A stretch of 64,000 bases of DNA from Phycisphaerales bacterium (lineage in GTDB: Bacteria; Planctomycetota; Phycisphaerae; Phycisphaerales; SM1A02), in contig JAKVBT010000012.1 in assembly GCA_022446905.1 (NCBI GenBank), positions 4,885 to 68,884 of the forward strand, written 5' to 3'. The position numbers were made by a program, and so were the translations under genes. Numbering within the stretch: the first letter of the stretch is position 1; each line of letters opens with the position of its first letter. A model generated the notes under the pieces. It had not been told where the DNA came from. It made no database searches and saw only the letters and a program-made list of their open reading frames with translations. Positions 36,743 to 44,477 of the stretch are shown one piece after another.

Positions 36743-38308
36743 TTAACGGAAGTTCACTGGAGGCGCGCCGAACACGTCATTACCAAAGTTGCGGTCCAGA
36801 AGGAACCCAAATCCATAGTTCATCCTGAACCCATTTCGGAACACGGCCAGTGGATACGCAAACCAATTTGTCCCGACGAGAATGTGATCATTGGGTTTTA
36901 GCACTACATCTGGCTCTGTGCGGCGGCGAATGGCACCAAGATCCAGACGAATGGTTGCCTCTCGGCCCTCATCAAGCTGCCGCACAAGATCAACACGATC
37001 TGGAATAGCCAAACTGCTCAGCCCGCCCGCCATGGCGATGACGCGGCTCAGGGTGATCCTGTCCGTTGATGGCAGCGCATATGCATTTGGCTGACGCACT
37101 TCACCACTGATGTACACCAGACCCACCTCAGGACCATCTACATAAATCTGATCACTCGGACGAATGATGAGATTGAGATCCATATCACCGTGCGAAAGGC
37201 GCTTGTATGGAACCTCAATGACCCGTTCGACAATCAGATCCCCAGCATTCAGCTCATCTCCATCACCACTTTTGCTCGGCCCAACTGAAGCATGCCGGCG
37301 CTGCACCCAACGATTCTGATCTGGGAGGAAGACATATGGGGTTGACTCTTCATGGTGTCCCATTCCATGCGCAGCGTTCCCTGCGACATGCGGAAGTCTC
37401 ACGGCCGCAGGCGTGAGATCTTCTATGTCAATAGGCGGCGCAGCGGAATCTTCCCATGCGCCTGGACTCGGAGCAGGGGCCACTTCAGTAGATCCACTCT
37501 GTTTTTCCGCCGGCACAGAGGGGGCATCCTGCAATTGATTAATCAGTGACTCAATATCAACAGGCGCCTCACTTGACGCCCTCTTTGTCTCTGATGCTGG
37601 ACGATCACCACGCCTCATTTCATGCCAGGGTGGATGCAGATCACGATCCACTGCCACCTGCCGGACGACATAAATCCTCCTTGTCGACAGGGGCACTCCT
37701 CCTGCCATCGCAAGTGCATCCAGCAATCGCAGATTCGGATCCTGCAATGTGAACCGACCAGGCTGGTTGATATGCCCATAAAGGGTGTATGTCAGCGCCC
37801 CACCTTCCATCAGGTTGACATTCACCGTCGGATTGGACATGACATTCTTCGAGAGTTGAGCAACAATCTCTTCATGAAGTTCCGGAATGGTGTAGCCCGC
37901 TGCGGGTATCGCCCCAAGCGTAGGTATCTGCAACTCCCCTGCCGGATCAACTCGACCAGTGAATGGGAAGAACTGCCCTGGGGTATACAACTCGTAAATC
38001 TGAACCTCGATGACATCACCCGGGTGGAGCCGGTATCCAAGATCACTTGGCAAAAGATCTTCGCGCGTCACTGAGGTGGTTTTGCCCCACGGATCCGCTG
38101 CGGGCTCGATGGCTGCAATACGATCAAGGACTGGCATGGTGACCGGAGTCGTACCGAAATAGCCCGTCTTCGAGGGGTCGAAGAAGCTATTGACTTGACA
38201 GCCAGCGGAACCCAGTACCGTCAGGCCAAGCAGAGCAGAGAGCACGCGCCATGATCGCTTCGGCTTGGGGGCTCGGTTGAACTTGGGTCTCACGCTGAGG
38301 CTCTCCAC
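36743..38308 (-). CDS. Wza-like polysaccharide export lipoprotein (Poly_export/SLBB)
   Basis: A 521-residue outer-membrane export protein. The basic N-terminus and helix (VLSALLGLTVLGSAGC) end in a lipobox. The Poly_export domain holds YRLHPGDVIEVQIYELYTPG and VDPAGELQIPTLGAIPAAGY; two SLBB domains follow, YTLYGHINQPGRFTLQDPN and VYISGEVRQPNAYALPSTDR, separated by a Glu/Pro-rich insert of about 130 residues that is absent from typical Wza. It probably starts at GTG. This is the first gene of the minus-strand polysaccharide operon and is divergent from lipA. Confidence 0.92.
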   Translation of the reverse strand: MESLSVRPKFNRAPKPKRSWRVLSALLGLTVLGSAGCQVNSFFDPSKTGYFGTTPVTMPVLDRIAAIEPAADPWGKTTSVTREDLLPSDLGYRLHPGDVIEVQIYELYTPGQFFPFTGRVDPAGELQIPTLGAIPAAGYTIPELHEEIVAQLSKNVMSNPTVNVNLMEGGALTYTLYGHINQPGRFTLQDPNLRLLDALAMAGGVPLSTRRIYVVRQVAVDRDLHPPWHEMRRGDRPASETKRASSEAPVDIESLINQLQDAPSVPAEKQSGSTEVAPAPSPGAWEDSAAPPIDIEDLTPAAVRLPHVAGNAAHGMGHHEESTPYVFLPDQNRWVQRRHASVGPSKSGDGDELNAGDLIVERVIEVPYKRLSHGDMDLNLIIRPSDQIYVDGPEVGLVYISGEVRQPNAYALPSTDRITLSRVIAMAGGLSSLAIPDRVDLVRQLDEGREATIRLDLGAIRRRTEPDVVLKPNDHILVGTNWFAYPLAVFRNGFRMNYGFGFLLDRNFGNDVFGAPPVNFR

Positions 38309-38521
38309 ACTCGTTCCGCCCAGGGCCAGTATGCGGACTGTACCCCACTAAAGCAGTCCAGACGGGCCATTATCGACCTTAAGGCACCCGTGCGCTCACA
38401 TTCAGTGCCAATCTGGTGTCCGCCTCTCCAGTATCCAAACGCTTTGGCACCCCCATGGGTGCGCGCGGACCGCTGAATTTCCCTGAGATTTCTCAACGCA
38501 CAGCCTCGATATCATGTCGTG

Positions 38522-39559
38522 ATGTCCAAGTCGCCCGGTTTGAAGAGCGTGACCCAGCGGCATCCCCGCCCTTTGGGGGGTGACACAGCCCGTGGGCATC
38601 GGCAGGAGGCGATTTTCAGTCTGTCCGATCAAGTGCTTTCGAATACGGCACAGCAGTCCCTACTGCATGGGCGGAAGCCATCGTGGATCAGAGCACCAAT
38701 GCCCGGTGGCGATGCCTATCTCCGAACCAAAGAAACTATTGAGGCCAATCAGCTCCACACCGTCTGCCAGGAAGCTTCCTGCCCCAACATCGGTGAATGC
38801 TGGGCCCGTGGCACCGCCACGATCATGATTTTGGGTGATGTGTGTACTCGATCGTGTGGATTCTGCAATGTCAAAACAGGCAGACCTCCAATGACCGATT
38901 TGGATGAGCCAAGAAGAGTCGCCAACGCACTGTCAGGAACTGACTTGCAGCACATTGTCATCACCTCTGTCGACCGTGATGACCTCCCAGATGGTGGGGC
39001 TGCAATTTGGGCAGAGACAATTGAGCGTGTACACCATGCATGCCCCGGCATGACTGTCGAAGTGTTGACTGGAGACTTTCAAGGCGATCTTGATGCCTTG
39101 CAACTGGTCATGGACGCCAAACCCGAAATCTTGGCCCACAACGTTGAGACCGTTCCTCGCATGCACCCCGCGGTCCGCCCCCAAGCCCGATATGAGCGAT
39201 CGCTGCAGGTTTTGACTCACATCCATGAAGGCGGACTGGTTGCCAAGACCAGCCTGATGGTCGGTATTGGCGAACGAGATGACGAACTCGAAGCGACCAT
39301 TCATGACATCGCAGATGTCAGTAGCACCGACATCTTGACCATCGGTCAATACCTGCAACCCACCCGCAACCACCTCCCGATTCACCGCTGGGTACCCCCA
39401 TCAACCTTTGATCACTGGAAACAGGTTGGCCTCCATGCGGGATTTCGTGTGGTTGAGTCTGGGCCGCTGGTGCGGAGTTCTTACCACGCCGATGCTCAAG
39501 CACGCTTGGCCGAGGTCTCGACCGGACTCGCTGGGCCCCCGACTTCAATGCCCAATTGA
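38522..39559 (+). CDS. lipA: Lipoyl synthase
   Basis: A 345-residue radical-SAM enzyme that inserts two sulfurs into octanoyl groups on lipoyl domains. The auxiliary cluster motif is VCQEASCPNIGECW (CX4CX5C) and the radical-SAM cluster is CTRSCGFCNV (CX3CX2C). KPSWIRAPMPGG, VDRDDLPDGGAAIWAETI, LAHNVETVPRMHPAVRP, and the C-terminal SGPLVRSSYHADAQ (third serine ligand region) all match. The N-terminal 50 residues before KPSWIR are longer than usual and the start is uncertain; ATG at 38522 is chosen over GTG 38519. No lipB is seen nearby. Confidence 0.95.
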   Translation: MSKSPGLKSVTQRHPRPLGGDTARGHRQEAIFSLSDQVLSNTAQQSLLHGRKPSWIRAPMPGGDAYLRTKETIEANQLHTVCQEASCPNIGECWARGTATIMILGDVCTRSCGFCNVKTGRPPMTDLDEPRRVANALSGTDLQHIVITSVDRDDLPDGGAAIWAETIERVHHACPGMTVEVLTGDFQGDLDALQLVMDAKPEILAHNVETVPRMHPAVRPQARYERSLQVLTHIHEGGLVAKTSLMVGIGERDDELEATIHDIADVSSTDILTIGQYLQPTRNHLPIHRWVPPSTFDHWKQVGLHAGFRVVESGPLVRSSYHADAQARLAEVSTGLAGPPTSMPN

Positions 39560-39670
39560 AGCATCGAATTCCTCCCACTTCCTCCCTATAGGTGCGATGA
39601 TTTCAATGCTTTGCAGGCAAGCGCCTCGCAGGGGTGATCTGATCGCGCATCGCCAAGCCAAAGCCCCAAA

Positions 39671-39705
39671 CGACTGCACGGCCTTGAATCAAGGCCGTGC
39701 AGTCG
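39671..39705. terminator. Perfect 16-bp hairpin downstream of lipA
   Basis: CGACTGCACGGCCTTG (39671-39686) and CAAGGCCGTGCAGTCG (39690-39705) are perfect complements with an AAT loop. It lies 110 nt past the lipA stop and 135 nt before the ClC gene. A purine run (GAGAGAGAGG) rather than a U tract follows on the plus strand, so a simple intrinsic terminator is doubtful, though the structure must be very stable in RNA. Confidence 0.5.
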
Positions 39706-39840
39706 GAGAGAGAGGAGAGAGAGTCGTGTGAGGGGATGCAAAGTGCATCCAATAGGGACAACCCTGATGGGCAGTCTGGCCTTTCGGACTTCCCCGAAGA
39801 AATGTAGGATTGTGCCAAATCGCCCACTTAGAGCCCTGGA

Positions 39841-41487
39841 ATGCCCCCAAACGCCTTGCCCAAACCGACTGACCAGTCTGAATCCCCAGTCCCGCCCACG
39901 AGCATTGCTCCGCTGGAGACGTGGAAGGACCGGTTTTTCTCATTCCGAGCGCTCGCCCTGATTCTGATTGCCATTGGGGCTGCAGCCCTCACAGGCTTGG
40001 TAGCGCTCTACTTTCGGCAGGCCGACATTTACGGCTCAGACATGTTTCTGCAGCTGCACGGCATGGACACGATTCTGGGGGTATCCCTTCCTGGAGGCAC
40101 TGGAGTCTGGTTGTCTGCGGCGCTAGTCATCGTGGCCATGGTGGCGATCATCGTCCTGCGCGACACATTCTTCCCGGGAACCGAAGGGACCGGCATCCCA
40201 CAAGCCATTGCCTGCTTGAAAGTGCCCGACTCTGGGTTTCGCAAGTACATGCTGTCGATCCGGATCGCGATTGGCAAAATCATCCTGCTCACCATGGGTC
40301 TGTTTGGAGGCATGACCATTGGCCGCGAGGGTCCCTCTGTGCATGTTGGGGCCTGCCTCATGTACCTGGTCACCAAAGTCCGCCGTTTCCCTGATCATCT
40401 CGTGCAACGCGGGCTCATTCTTGCAGGGGGTGGTGCAGGTATTGCAGCAGCCTTTAACGCGCCCATTGCCGGAATGATCTTTGCCTTCGAAGAGATCGGA
40501 AGGTCATTTGAGAAGAACAACGCAGCCACCATTGTCCGCACGGTGCTCATCGCATCATTGGTGGTCATTGCGAGCCTTGGCTGGGACTACCTGTTCTACG
40601 GGCAGGTCACTCATGAGTTTGGCTTTGAACCACTGCACTGGCTCTGCGCCGCGATCATCGGCGTCATCGGTGGGTTCTTGGGTGGTTTTTTTGCACTCTT
40701 GGTAGTCCGTGGTACGCCCATCGTGACACGCTGCCTCAGACGTGCACGCTGGCTGACGGCAGCAGGACTCGGCTTAGCACTGGCCATCACTGGCATCCTG
40801 TCACAGGGACAAAGCTATGGCAGTGGTTACCCCCAAGCGCGGGCCATCCTGATCTACCGGGACACTGATTACTACCAGACCTTAGGGGTATCCCACGACG
40901 CCGACCAAGAGGCGATTCGCATGGCCTATGAAAATCTGGCCCATGCACAGACACTGCTGGATGACAAAGGTCACGTGATCGAGCGAACGCTTGAAATCGA
41001 AGGTGCGTATAAGACACTCAGCGATCCAAATGAACGAGCCTATTACGACCGGTGGGTCGTCGATCAGGGGGACTACCCATGGTGGTATGCCCCTGCGAAG
41101 GCAACGGGCTCCTTTTTCAGCCTGATCAGCGGCATTCCCGGGGGCTTGTTCGACCCCAGCCTCTCAGTTGGCGCTGGCCTAGGCGATATCTGCGCGGACG
41201 TCTGCCATGACTTCTTTGGCGGCATTCGGCCACAGTTTGTCATTCTTTTATTCATGGTGGCCTATTTTGCAGGAGTCGTTCAGAGCCCGATTACGGTCTT
41301 TGTGATCATGATTGAAATGACCGACGCACGGTACGCGACGTTGCCGCTGATGATGACTGCCATCATCGCGTATGAATGCTCATCGCTGGTCTGCAAAACC
41401 GCGATCTATGAAGCATTAGCTGAGATCTTCCTCGGGAATGTGAAGAAGCGTGCACAAGCCAAGGGCGAACAGGTGCCAAGTGGGTAG
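39841..41487 (+). CDS. ClC-family chloride channel/transporter with inserted J-like domain
   Basis: A 548-residue polytopic membrane protein. ClC selectivity motifs are intact: GTGIPQA (116-120), [10 protein letters not shown] with gating Glu163, [11 protein letters not shown] (435-443, the GxFxP motif) and a tyrosine at 498 in DARYATLP. Between [10 protein letters not shown] (to 336) and [10 protein letters not shown] (424), where other ClC proteins carry one or two short helices, there is a soluble segment [20 protein letters not shown] ... [16 protein letters not shown] (343-405) that matches a DnaJ J-domain apart from lacking HPD. No CBS domains follow. The sequence is continuous, with no frameshift or stop, so the insertion is genuine. 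Transport mode (channel or proton exchanger) is open. Confidence 0.92.
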   Translation: MPPNALPKPTDQSESPVPPTSIAPLETWKDRFFSFRALALILIAIGAAALTGLVALYFRQADIYGSDMFLQLHGMDTILGVSLPGGTGVWLSAALVIVAMVAIIVLRDTFFPGTEGTGIPQAIACLKVPDSGFRKYMLSIRIAIGKIILLTMGLFGGMTIGREGPSVHVGACLMYLVTKVRRFPDHLVQRGLILAGGGAGIAAAFNAPIAGMIFAFEEIGRSFEKNNAATIVRTVLIASLVVIASLGWDYLFYGQVTHEFGFEPLHWLCAAIIGVIGGFLGGFFALLVVRGTPIVTRCLRRARWLTAAGLGLALAITGILSQGQSYGSGYPQARAILIYRDTDYYQTLGVSHDADQEAIRMAYENLAHAQTLLDDKGHVIERTLEIEGAYKTLSDPNERAYYDRWVVDQGDYPWWYAPAKATGSFFSLISGIPGGLFDPSLSVGAGLGDICADVCHDFFGGIRPQFVILLFMVAYFAGVVQSPITVFVIMIEMTDARYATLPLMMTAIIAYECSSLVCKTAIYEALAEIFLGNVKKRAQAKGEQVPSG

Positions 41488-41499
41488 GCCGCCCTACCC
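41482..41499 (+). terminator. Weak hairpin overlapping the ClC stop codon
   Basis: GGGTAGG (41482-41488) pairs with CCTACCC (41493-41499) over a 4-nt loop; the ClC stop codon lies inside the left arm. No U tract follows, so termination would be inefficient and the sigma factor gene 120 nt on could be partly read through. Confidence 0.35.
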
Positions 41500-41539
41500 T
41501 GACTACTGATACGACCAACACAATCGTTAGTTCAATCAA

Positions 41540-41556
41540 GGGCTTGCAAATTGCGC
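41540..41556 (+). promoter_or_regulatory. Possible sigma-54-like promoter of the sigma factor gene
   Basis: GGGCTTGCAAATTGCGC contains GG, ten bases, then GC, and a TTGCG box, resembling the chaperone element at 1269-1285 and 44277-44293 at about 11 of 17 positions. It is 65 nt before the start at 41622. The match is weaker than the three chaperone sites and could be chance. Confidence 0.3.
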
Positions 41557-41559
41557 GAA

Positions 41560-41607
41560 CCTGTGATGGGGGTCATCGCGTAACAGGCTCCGCGGCGTGT
41601 TTGCCGC
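41560..41607 (+). other. Structured 5' leader of the sigma factor gene
   Basis: CCTGTGATG (41560-41568) pairs in two nested parts with CATC (41574-41577) and ACAGG (41583-41587); a second hairpin GCGGC/GCCGC follows (41592-41596 with 41603-41607), ending 14 nt before the start codon. No clear Shine-Dalgarno is seen, so folding near the start may control translation. This is a prediction only. Confidence 0.35.
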
Positions 41608-41621
41608 CCGCAGAGCACCAC

Positions 41622-42464
41622 ATGGTTGAACAAAAGCCCCAATCGGATCTCGATCTGTATTTTCGCGACATCGGTCGAATTGAATTACTTGAACAGGCTG
41701 AAGAACGACGCTTAGCGTGGCGCATCATCAACGATGCATGCCCCTCGGCCAAGTCACACATGATTCAAGCCAACCTTCGCCTGGTTGTCAGCATCGCCAA
41801 GAGGTATGCCGCCCGCGGTGTATCCATGGCTGATTTAATCAACGAGGGCAACTTAGGTCTGATTCGAGCCGTTGAGCGATTCGACCCGGCCCTAGGCCAT
41901 CGATTCTCGACCTATGCCACCTGGTGGATCCGCAAGACGATCAAACAAACGCTGGAAGCAGTTGGTCATCCCATGCACATCCCTGCATACATGCAGCGGC
42001 GGATGGCCGCATGGAGTGAAACTCTACAGAGATTGCAAAACGAACTTGGGCGAGCGCCAACCCCCAAGGAAATGGCGGCAGCCATGCATGTCCCAAGATG
42101 CAAACTTGACCTCATTCACCGCACAATGGCTGCAACACGATCCAACCTCCGTTGGCATGCTGATCGCGAAGGCAGCCTGCAAAGCGCCGCTGGTCATCAC
42201 CCAGATGTTTCCAGTGAACCGGTTGATGCGGATATCGAACAATCTGACGACTTGGCGAAAGTCGCAGAGATACTCCAATCCCTTGATGACATTCAGGCCA
42301 AGGTCGTACGGATGCGGTTTGGCTTAGATGGCCAAACGCCACGCACTTTGCATGAAACGAGTCTTGAAGTTGGGCTGACGCGTGAGCGCGTACGTCAAAT
42401 TGAACATCGCACACTGACACAGATCCGGCACGCTTTCAACTATCGGTCACGCCGAGCGGGCTGA
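41622..42464 (+). CDS. Sigma-70 family RNA polymerase sigma factor (group 2)
   Basis: A 280-residue sigma factor lacking region 1.1. Region 1.2 is [20 protein letters not shown]; region 2 includes [39 protein letters not shown] and [15 protein letters not shown] (core and -10 binding); region 3 begins at [12 protein letters not shown]; region 4 contains [20 protein letters not shown], the -35 helix-turn-helix. The ATG at 41622 is chosen because the frame upstream (from 41544) encodes no sigma-like residues. It is a non-essential-type paralogue of RpoD by size. Lying between a ClC gene and an Hsp20 cluster, it may direct a stress regulon; that is inference. Confidence 0.93.
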   Translation: MVEQKPQSDLDLYFRDIGRIELLEQAEERRLAWRIINDACPSAKSHMIQANLRLVVSIAKRYAARGVSMADLINEGNLGLIRAVERFDPALGHRFSTYATWWIRKTIKQTLEAVGHPMHIPAYMQRRMAAWSETLQRLQNELGRAPTPKEMAAAMHVPRCKLDLIHRTMAATRSNLRWHADREGSLQSAAGHHPDVSSEPVDADIEQSDDLAKVAEILQSLDDIQAKVVRMRFGLDGQTPRTLHETSLEVGLTRERVRQIEHRTLTQIRHAFNYRSRRAG

Positions 42465-42472
42465 GTGTGCCG

Positions 42473-43078
42473 TCACGAATCGTGTGCCACTGGCCCGCGA
42501 GCGATTGGCACAGTGGCCGCATTCCACAGTGCCATCAACATCATGCCAAGCATGATCAGTTGAATTCCAAATAGCAGCCCTGGTGCCCACAGCGCATCTG
42601 AGGGATACCACGCCAGCAGCAAAATGCCCAACAGCAGTCCGGCACAACCACTGAGGACTTGCAGTCCCGGGGCAACCGTTGATCGCCAAGGCACACCAAG
42701 AAGATCACTGAGACCACGAAGGAGCGAGAAGATGGCTAACACAAGTGTCATTGCTTGAAGACCTTCAAAAGGCCAGATCAATAGCAGCGCACCCAATATG
42801 AGCAGCAACATCCCAGAGAGCGCTGTAGAACCACGATGCTCGCCACCACCAGCACCACTGCGAATCAAACCCAAGACACCGATCAGGACACACAGAACAC
42901 CGAGAAGAACATCAACCCAGAGACTCGCTACCCCAGCAAAAACAATGGCAAGAAAGCCACCGATCAGGCAGATGATGCCCTCTATGAGAAGAACCTGACG
43001 TCCCTGCCGCAGCAAGTTCAGGACTTCACCAGGGGTCGGGGACATCGGGCTGGTCGCGGAAGATGTTGATTCGGTCAT
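42473..43078 (-). CDS. HdeD/DUF308-like membrane protein
   Basis: A 201-residue membrane protein from the ATG at 43078 (GGAGC about 9 nt upstream). Six hydrophobic helices are visible, arranged in pairs: LLIEGIICLIGGFLAIVFAG, VDVLLGVLCVLIGVLGLIRS, LSGMLLLILGALLLIWPFEG, then three more, with HdeD-type repeats of Gly and Trp-Pro. HdeD in E. coli is linked to acid resistance at high cell density. It ends 8 bp from the convergent sigma factor gene and lies downstream of the Hsp20 genes in the same direction. Confidence 0.82.
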   Translation of the reverse strand: MTESTSSATSPMSPTPGEVLNLLRQGRQVLLIEGIICLIGGFLAIVFAGVASLWVDVLLGVLCVLIGVLGLIRSGAGGGEHRGSTALSGMLLLILGALLLIWPFEGLQAMTLVLAIFSLLRGLSDLLGVPWRSTVAPGLQVLSGCAGLLLGILLLAWYPSDALWAPGLLFGIQLIMLGMMLMALWNAATVPIARGPVAHDS

Positions 43079-43136
43079 GTCATGTGCTCCAAGAACAGTT
43101 CGTATCAACTTGGCATGCTACCGCTGAGAAGAACAA

Positions 43137-43237
43137 CACGGGACCCAATCCGAAGATGGATCCCGTGTGCATGAGCGAGTCGTTGGTGGAGCGGGAGGAA
43201 GGAGCTTCCATTGGAGAGGTCGCGCCGCGACTCGCTC
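43137..43237 (-). terminator. Nested inverted repeats between hsp20 and hdeD-like gene
   Basis: CACGGGA (43137-43143) pairs with TCCCGTG (43161-43167), and GAGCGAGTCG (43173-43182) pairs with CGACTCGCTC (43228-43237) around an inner GGAAG/CTTCC stem. They fill the 184-nt gap after the last hsp20 gene. They probably end or attenuate transcription from the hsp20 genes; no long U run follows. Confidence 0.45.
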
Positions 43238-43262
43238 GGAAGCGTGCGACCGAGAGAGGAGA

Positions 43263-43673
43263 TCAGGCAGTACGCACCTCAATTCGACGGGCCTTGGCTG
43301 GCACGACCTTGGGCAAGGTCACCTGAAGGACGCCATCGCTGTAGTCAGCAACGATGTCCTCGGCTGAGATTCCCGATCCGATTCTGAAGGATCGGTGGAA
43401 GTCAGCAATACCATATTCCTGATGGCGGACTCGGCCGAGATCGAGATAGCGATCTTCGACAGTTGCATCAATAGTCAGCATTTTGTCTTCGACTGAGATC
43501 TCAATCCCGTCGAGCGATACGCCAGGCATGTCTGCAACGACGAGATACCGGTCTTCGGTCTCATAGACATCAACTGGAGCGCGATAACTCTGTGGTCGTT
43601 TGATGGCAGATTCAGAAACGCATGTGCCAGTCGTGCAGCTATTGATTTGCTTGTTGGTAGTGTTCGTAGTCAT
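43263..43673 (-). CDS. hsp20: Small heat-shock protein Hsp20 (copy 1)
   Basis: A 136-residue sHsp with AGGAG 8 nt before the ATG. The alpha-crystallin domain runs from about residue 30: APVDVYETEDRYLVVADMPG, VSLDGIEISVEDKMLTIDAT, FHRSFRIGSGISAEDIVADY and the characteristic DGVLQVTLPK. The N-terminal arm is short and has two cysteines (SCTTGTC). A C-terminal I-x-I-like tail (RRIEVRTA) may bind neighbouring dimers. It lies 51 bp after copy 2 in the same direction and is probably cotranscribed. Confidence 0.93.
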   Translation of the reverse strand: MTTNTTNKQINSCTTGTCVSESAIKRPQSYRAPVDVYETEDRYLVVADMPGVSLDGIEISVEDKMLTIDATVEDRYLDLGRVRHQEYGIADFHRSFRIGSGISAEDIVADYSDGVLQVTLPKVVPAKARRIEVRTA

Positions 43674-43724
43674 CTCATGTACTCCTGTACAGTTTGATTG
43701 CTTGAGGATGTTTTGGGTTTGATT

Positions 43725-44189
43725 TCACCGTTGAGTGATGGCAACCCGATGCGTGCGGCACAAATCAGACTTGGGAAGTTCGATGGCGAGAATGCCGTTC
43801 TCAAGACTGGCTTCAATGGTTTCATCTCCGACGCCTTCCGGAAGGCGAAATGATCGCTCGAAACGAACCGCTGATCGCTCGCGGCGGATCGTTTCTGCGT
43901 TGTCAATGAGTTCCACGTTGCGGGTGCCTTCGATGGTCAGAATACGATCGGTGATACTGACTTCTAGATCCTTTGCGGAAACGCCTGGCATCTCAGCTTC
44001 AACAATGACAGTGTCATCACGCTCGATAACGTTGATGGCGGGGTTGGCACGCATAGAATCGAGGAAGTGCGGATGGGGAAGCATGGCGCCGAGCGAAGGC
44101 GTGGCGACACGGTCAAAGAGACGATCCAGTTCATTCCGGAGATTGGATACCGCGTTTGATGCGGGTGTGAGCATTGTTCGAGTAGTCAT
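43725..44189 (-). CDS. hsp20: Small heat-shock protein Hsp20 (copy 2)
   Basis: A 154-residue sHsp from the ATG at 44189, with GGAGC 7 nt upstream; the frame continues to 44474 but the extra residues are not protein-like and cover a promoter and terminator. Typical N-terminal arm (LRNELDRLFDRVATPSLGAM) and alpha-crystallin domain: INVIERDDTVIVEAEMPGVS, RILTIEGTRNVE, RFERSFRLPEGVGDETIEAS, ENGILAIELPK, and basic tail. It is preceded by the shared element at 44277-44293. Confidence 0.93.
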   Translation of the reverse strand: MTTRTMLTPASNAVSNLRNELDRLFDRVATPSLGAMLPHPHFLDSMRANPAINVIERDDTVIVEAEMPGVSAKDLEVSITDRILTIEGTRNVELIDNAETIRRERSAVRFERSFRLPEGVGDETIEASLENGILAIELPKSDLCRTHRVAITQR

Positions 44190-44248
44190 GGCTGTGCTCC
44201 TATTGTTCTGCCAGGCTTGGCTGCCTAGCAATTGAATTCTGTGGTCCA

Positions 44249-44264
44249 GGCGGCGCTTGCCGCC
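44249..44264 (-). other. Hairpin at predicted 5' end of hsp20 copy 2 transcript
   Basis: GGCGGC (44249-44254) and GCCGCC (44259-44264) form a 6-bp GC stem with a 4-nt loop, just downstream of the transcription start expected from the element at 44277-44293. dnaK and hsp20 copy 4 have hairpins in the same place. Confidence 0.45.
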
Positions 44265-44276
44265 TCTATCAATGAG

Positions 44277-44293
44277 GTCGCAACTGGCGTGCC
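44277..44293 (-). promoter_or_regulatory. Candidate chaperone promoter element upstream of hsp20 copy 2
   Basis: The coding strand reads GGCACGCCAGTTGCGAC, and with its upstream bases TTGGCACG-N4-TTGC it fits the sigma-54 -24/-12 consensus perfectly (GG-N10-GC). It lies 88 nt before the start codon, identical to the dnaK element. It may be a sigma-54 promoter or the site of another stress regulator. Confidence 0.65.
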
Positions 44294-44405
44294 AACAGCA
44301 ATGTGTGCTGATTCGCTTCCCTAACCGACTTGAGTCAACCTTCGACTGCCACATGCAACAACTGGGTGCCAGCTTGGCAAGTCGCGTCAAGCCACTGAAC
44401 TGCAC

Positions 44406-44444
44406 AAAAAGGGCGCCGGGACGGAAGAGCCCGTCCCGACGCCC
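44406..44444 (-). terminator. Intrinsic terminator after hsp20 copy 3
   Basis: On the minus strand GGGCGTCGGGACGG and CCGTCCCGGCGCCC form a 14-bp GC stem with one mismatch and a short loop, followed at once by TTTTTGTG. It lies 33 nt after the stop of the 44478-45488 gene. This is the clearest rho-independent terminator in the window and separates the sHsp cluster into two transcription units. Confidence 0.85.
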
Positions 44445-44477
44445 GGCGGTTGCCCACCGAAGGATTCTGTTCATGCA

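Noticed and set aside
43106-43126. Possible copy of the chaperone element upstream of the hdeD-like gene
   Set aside because: Coding-strand GCATGCCAAGTTGATAC needs an inserted base to align and lacks GG-N10-GC, so it is not counted.
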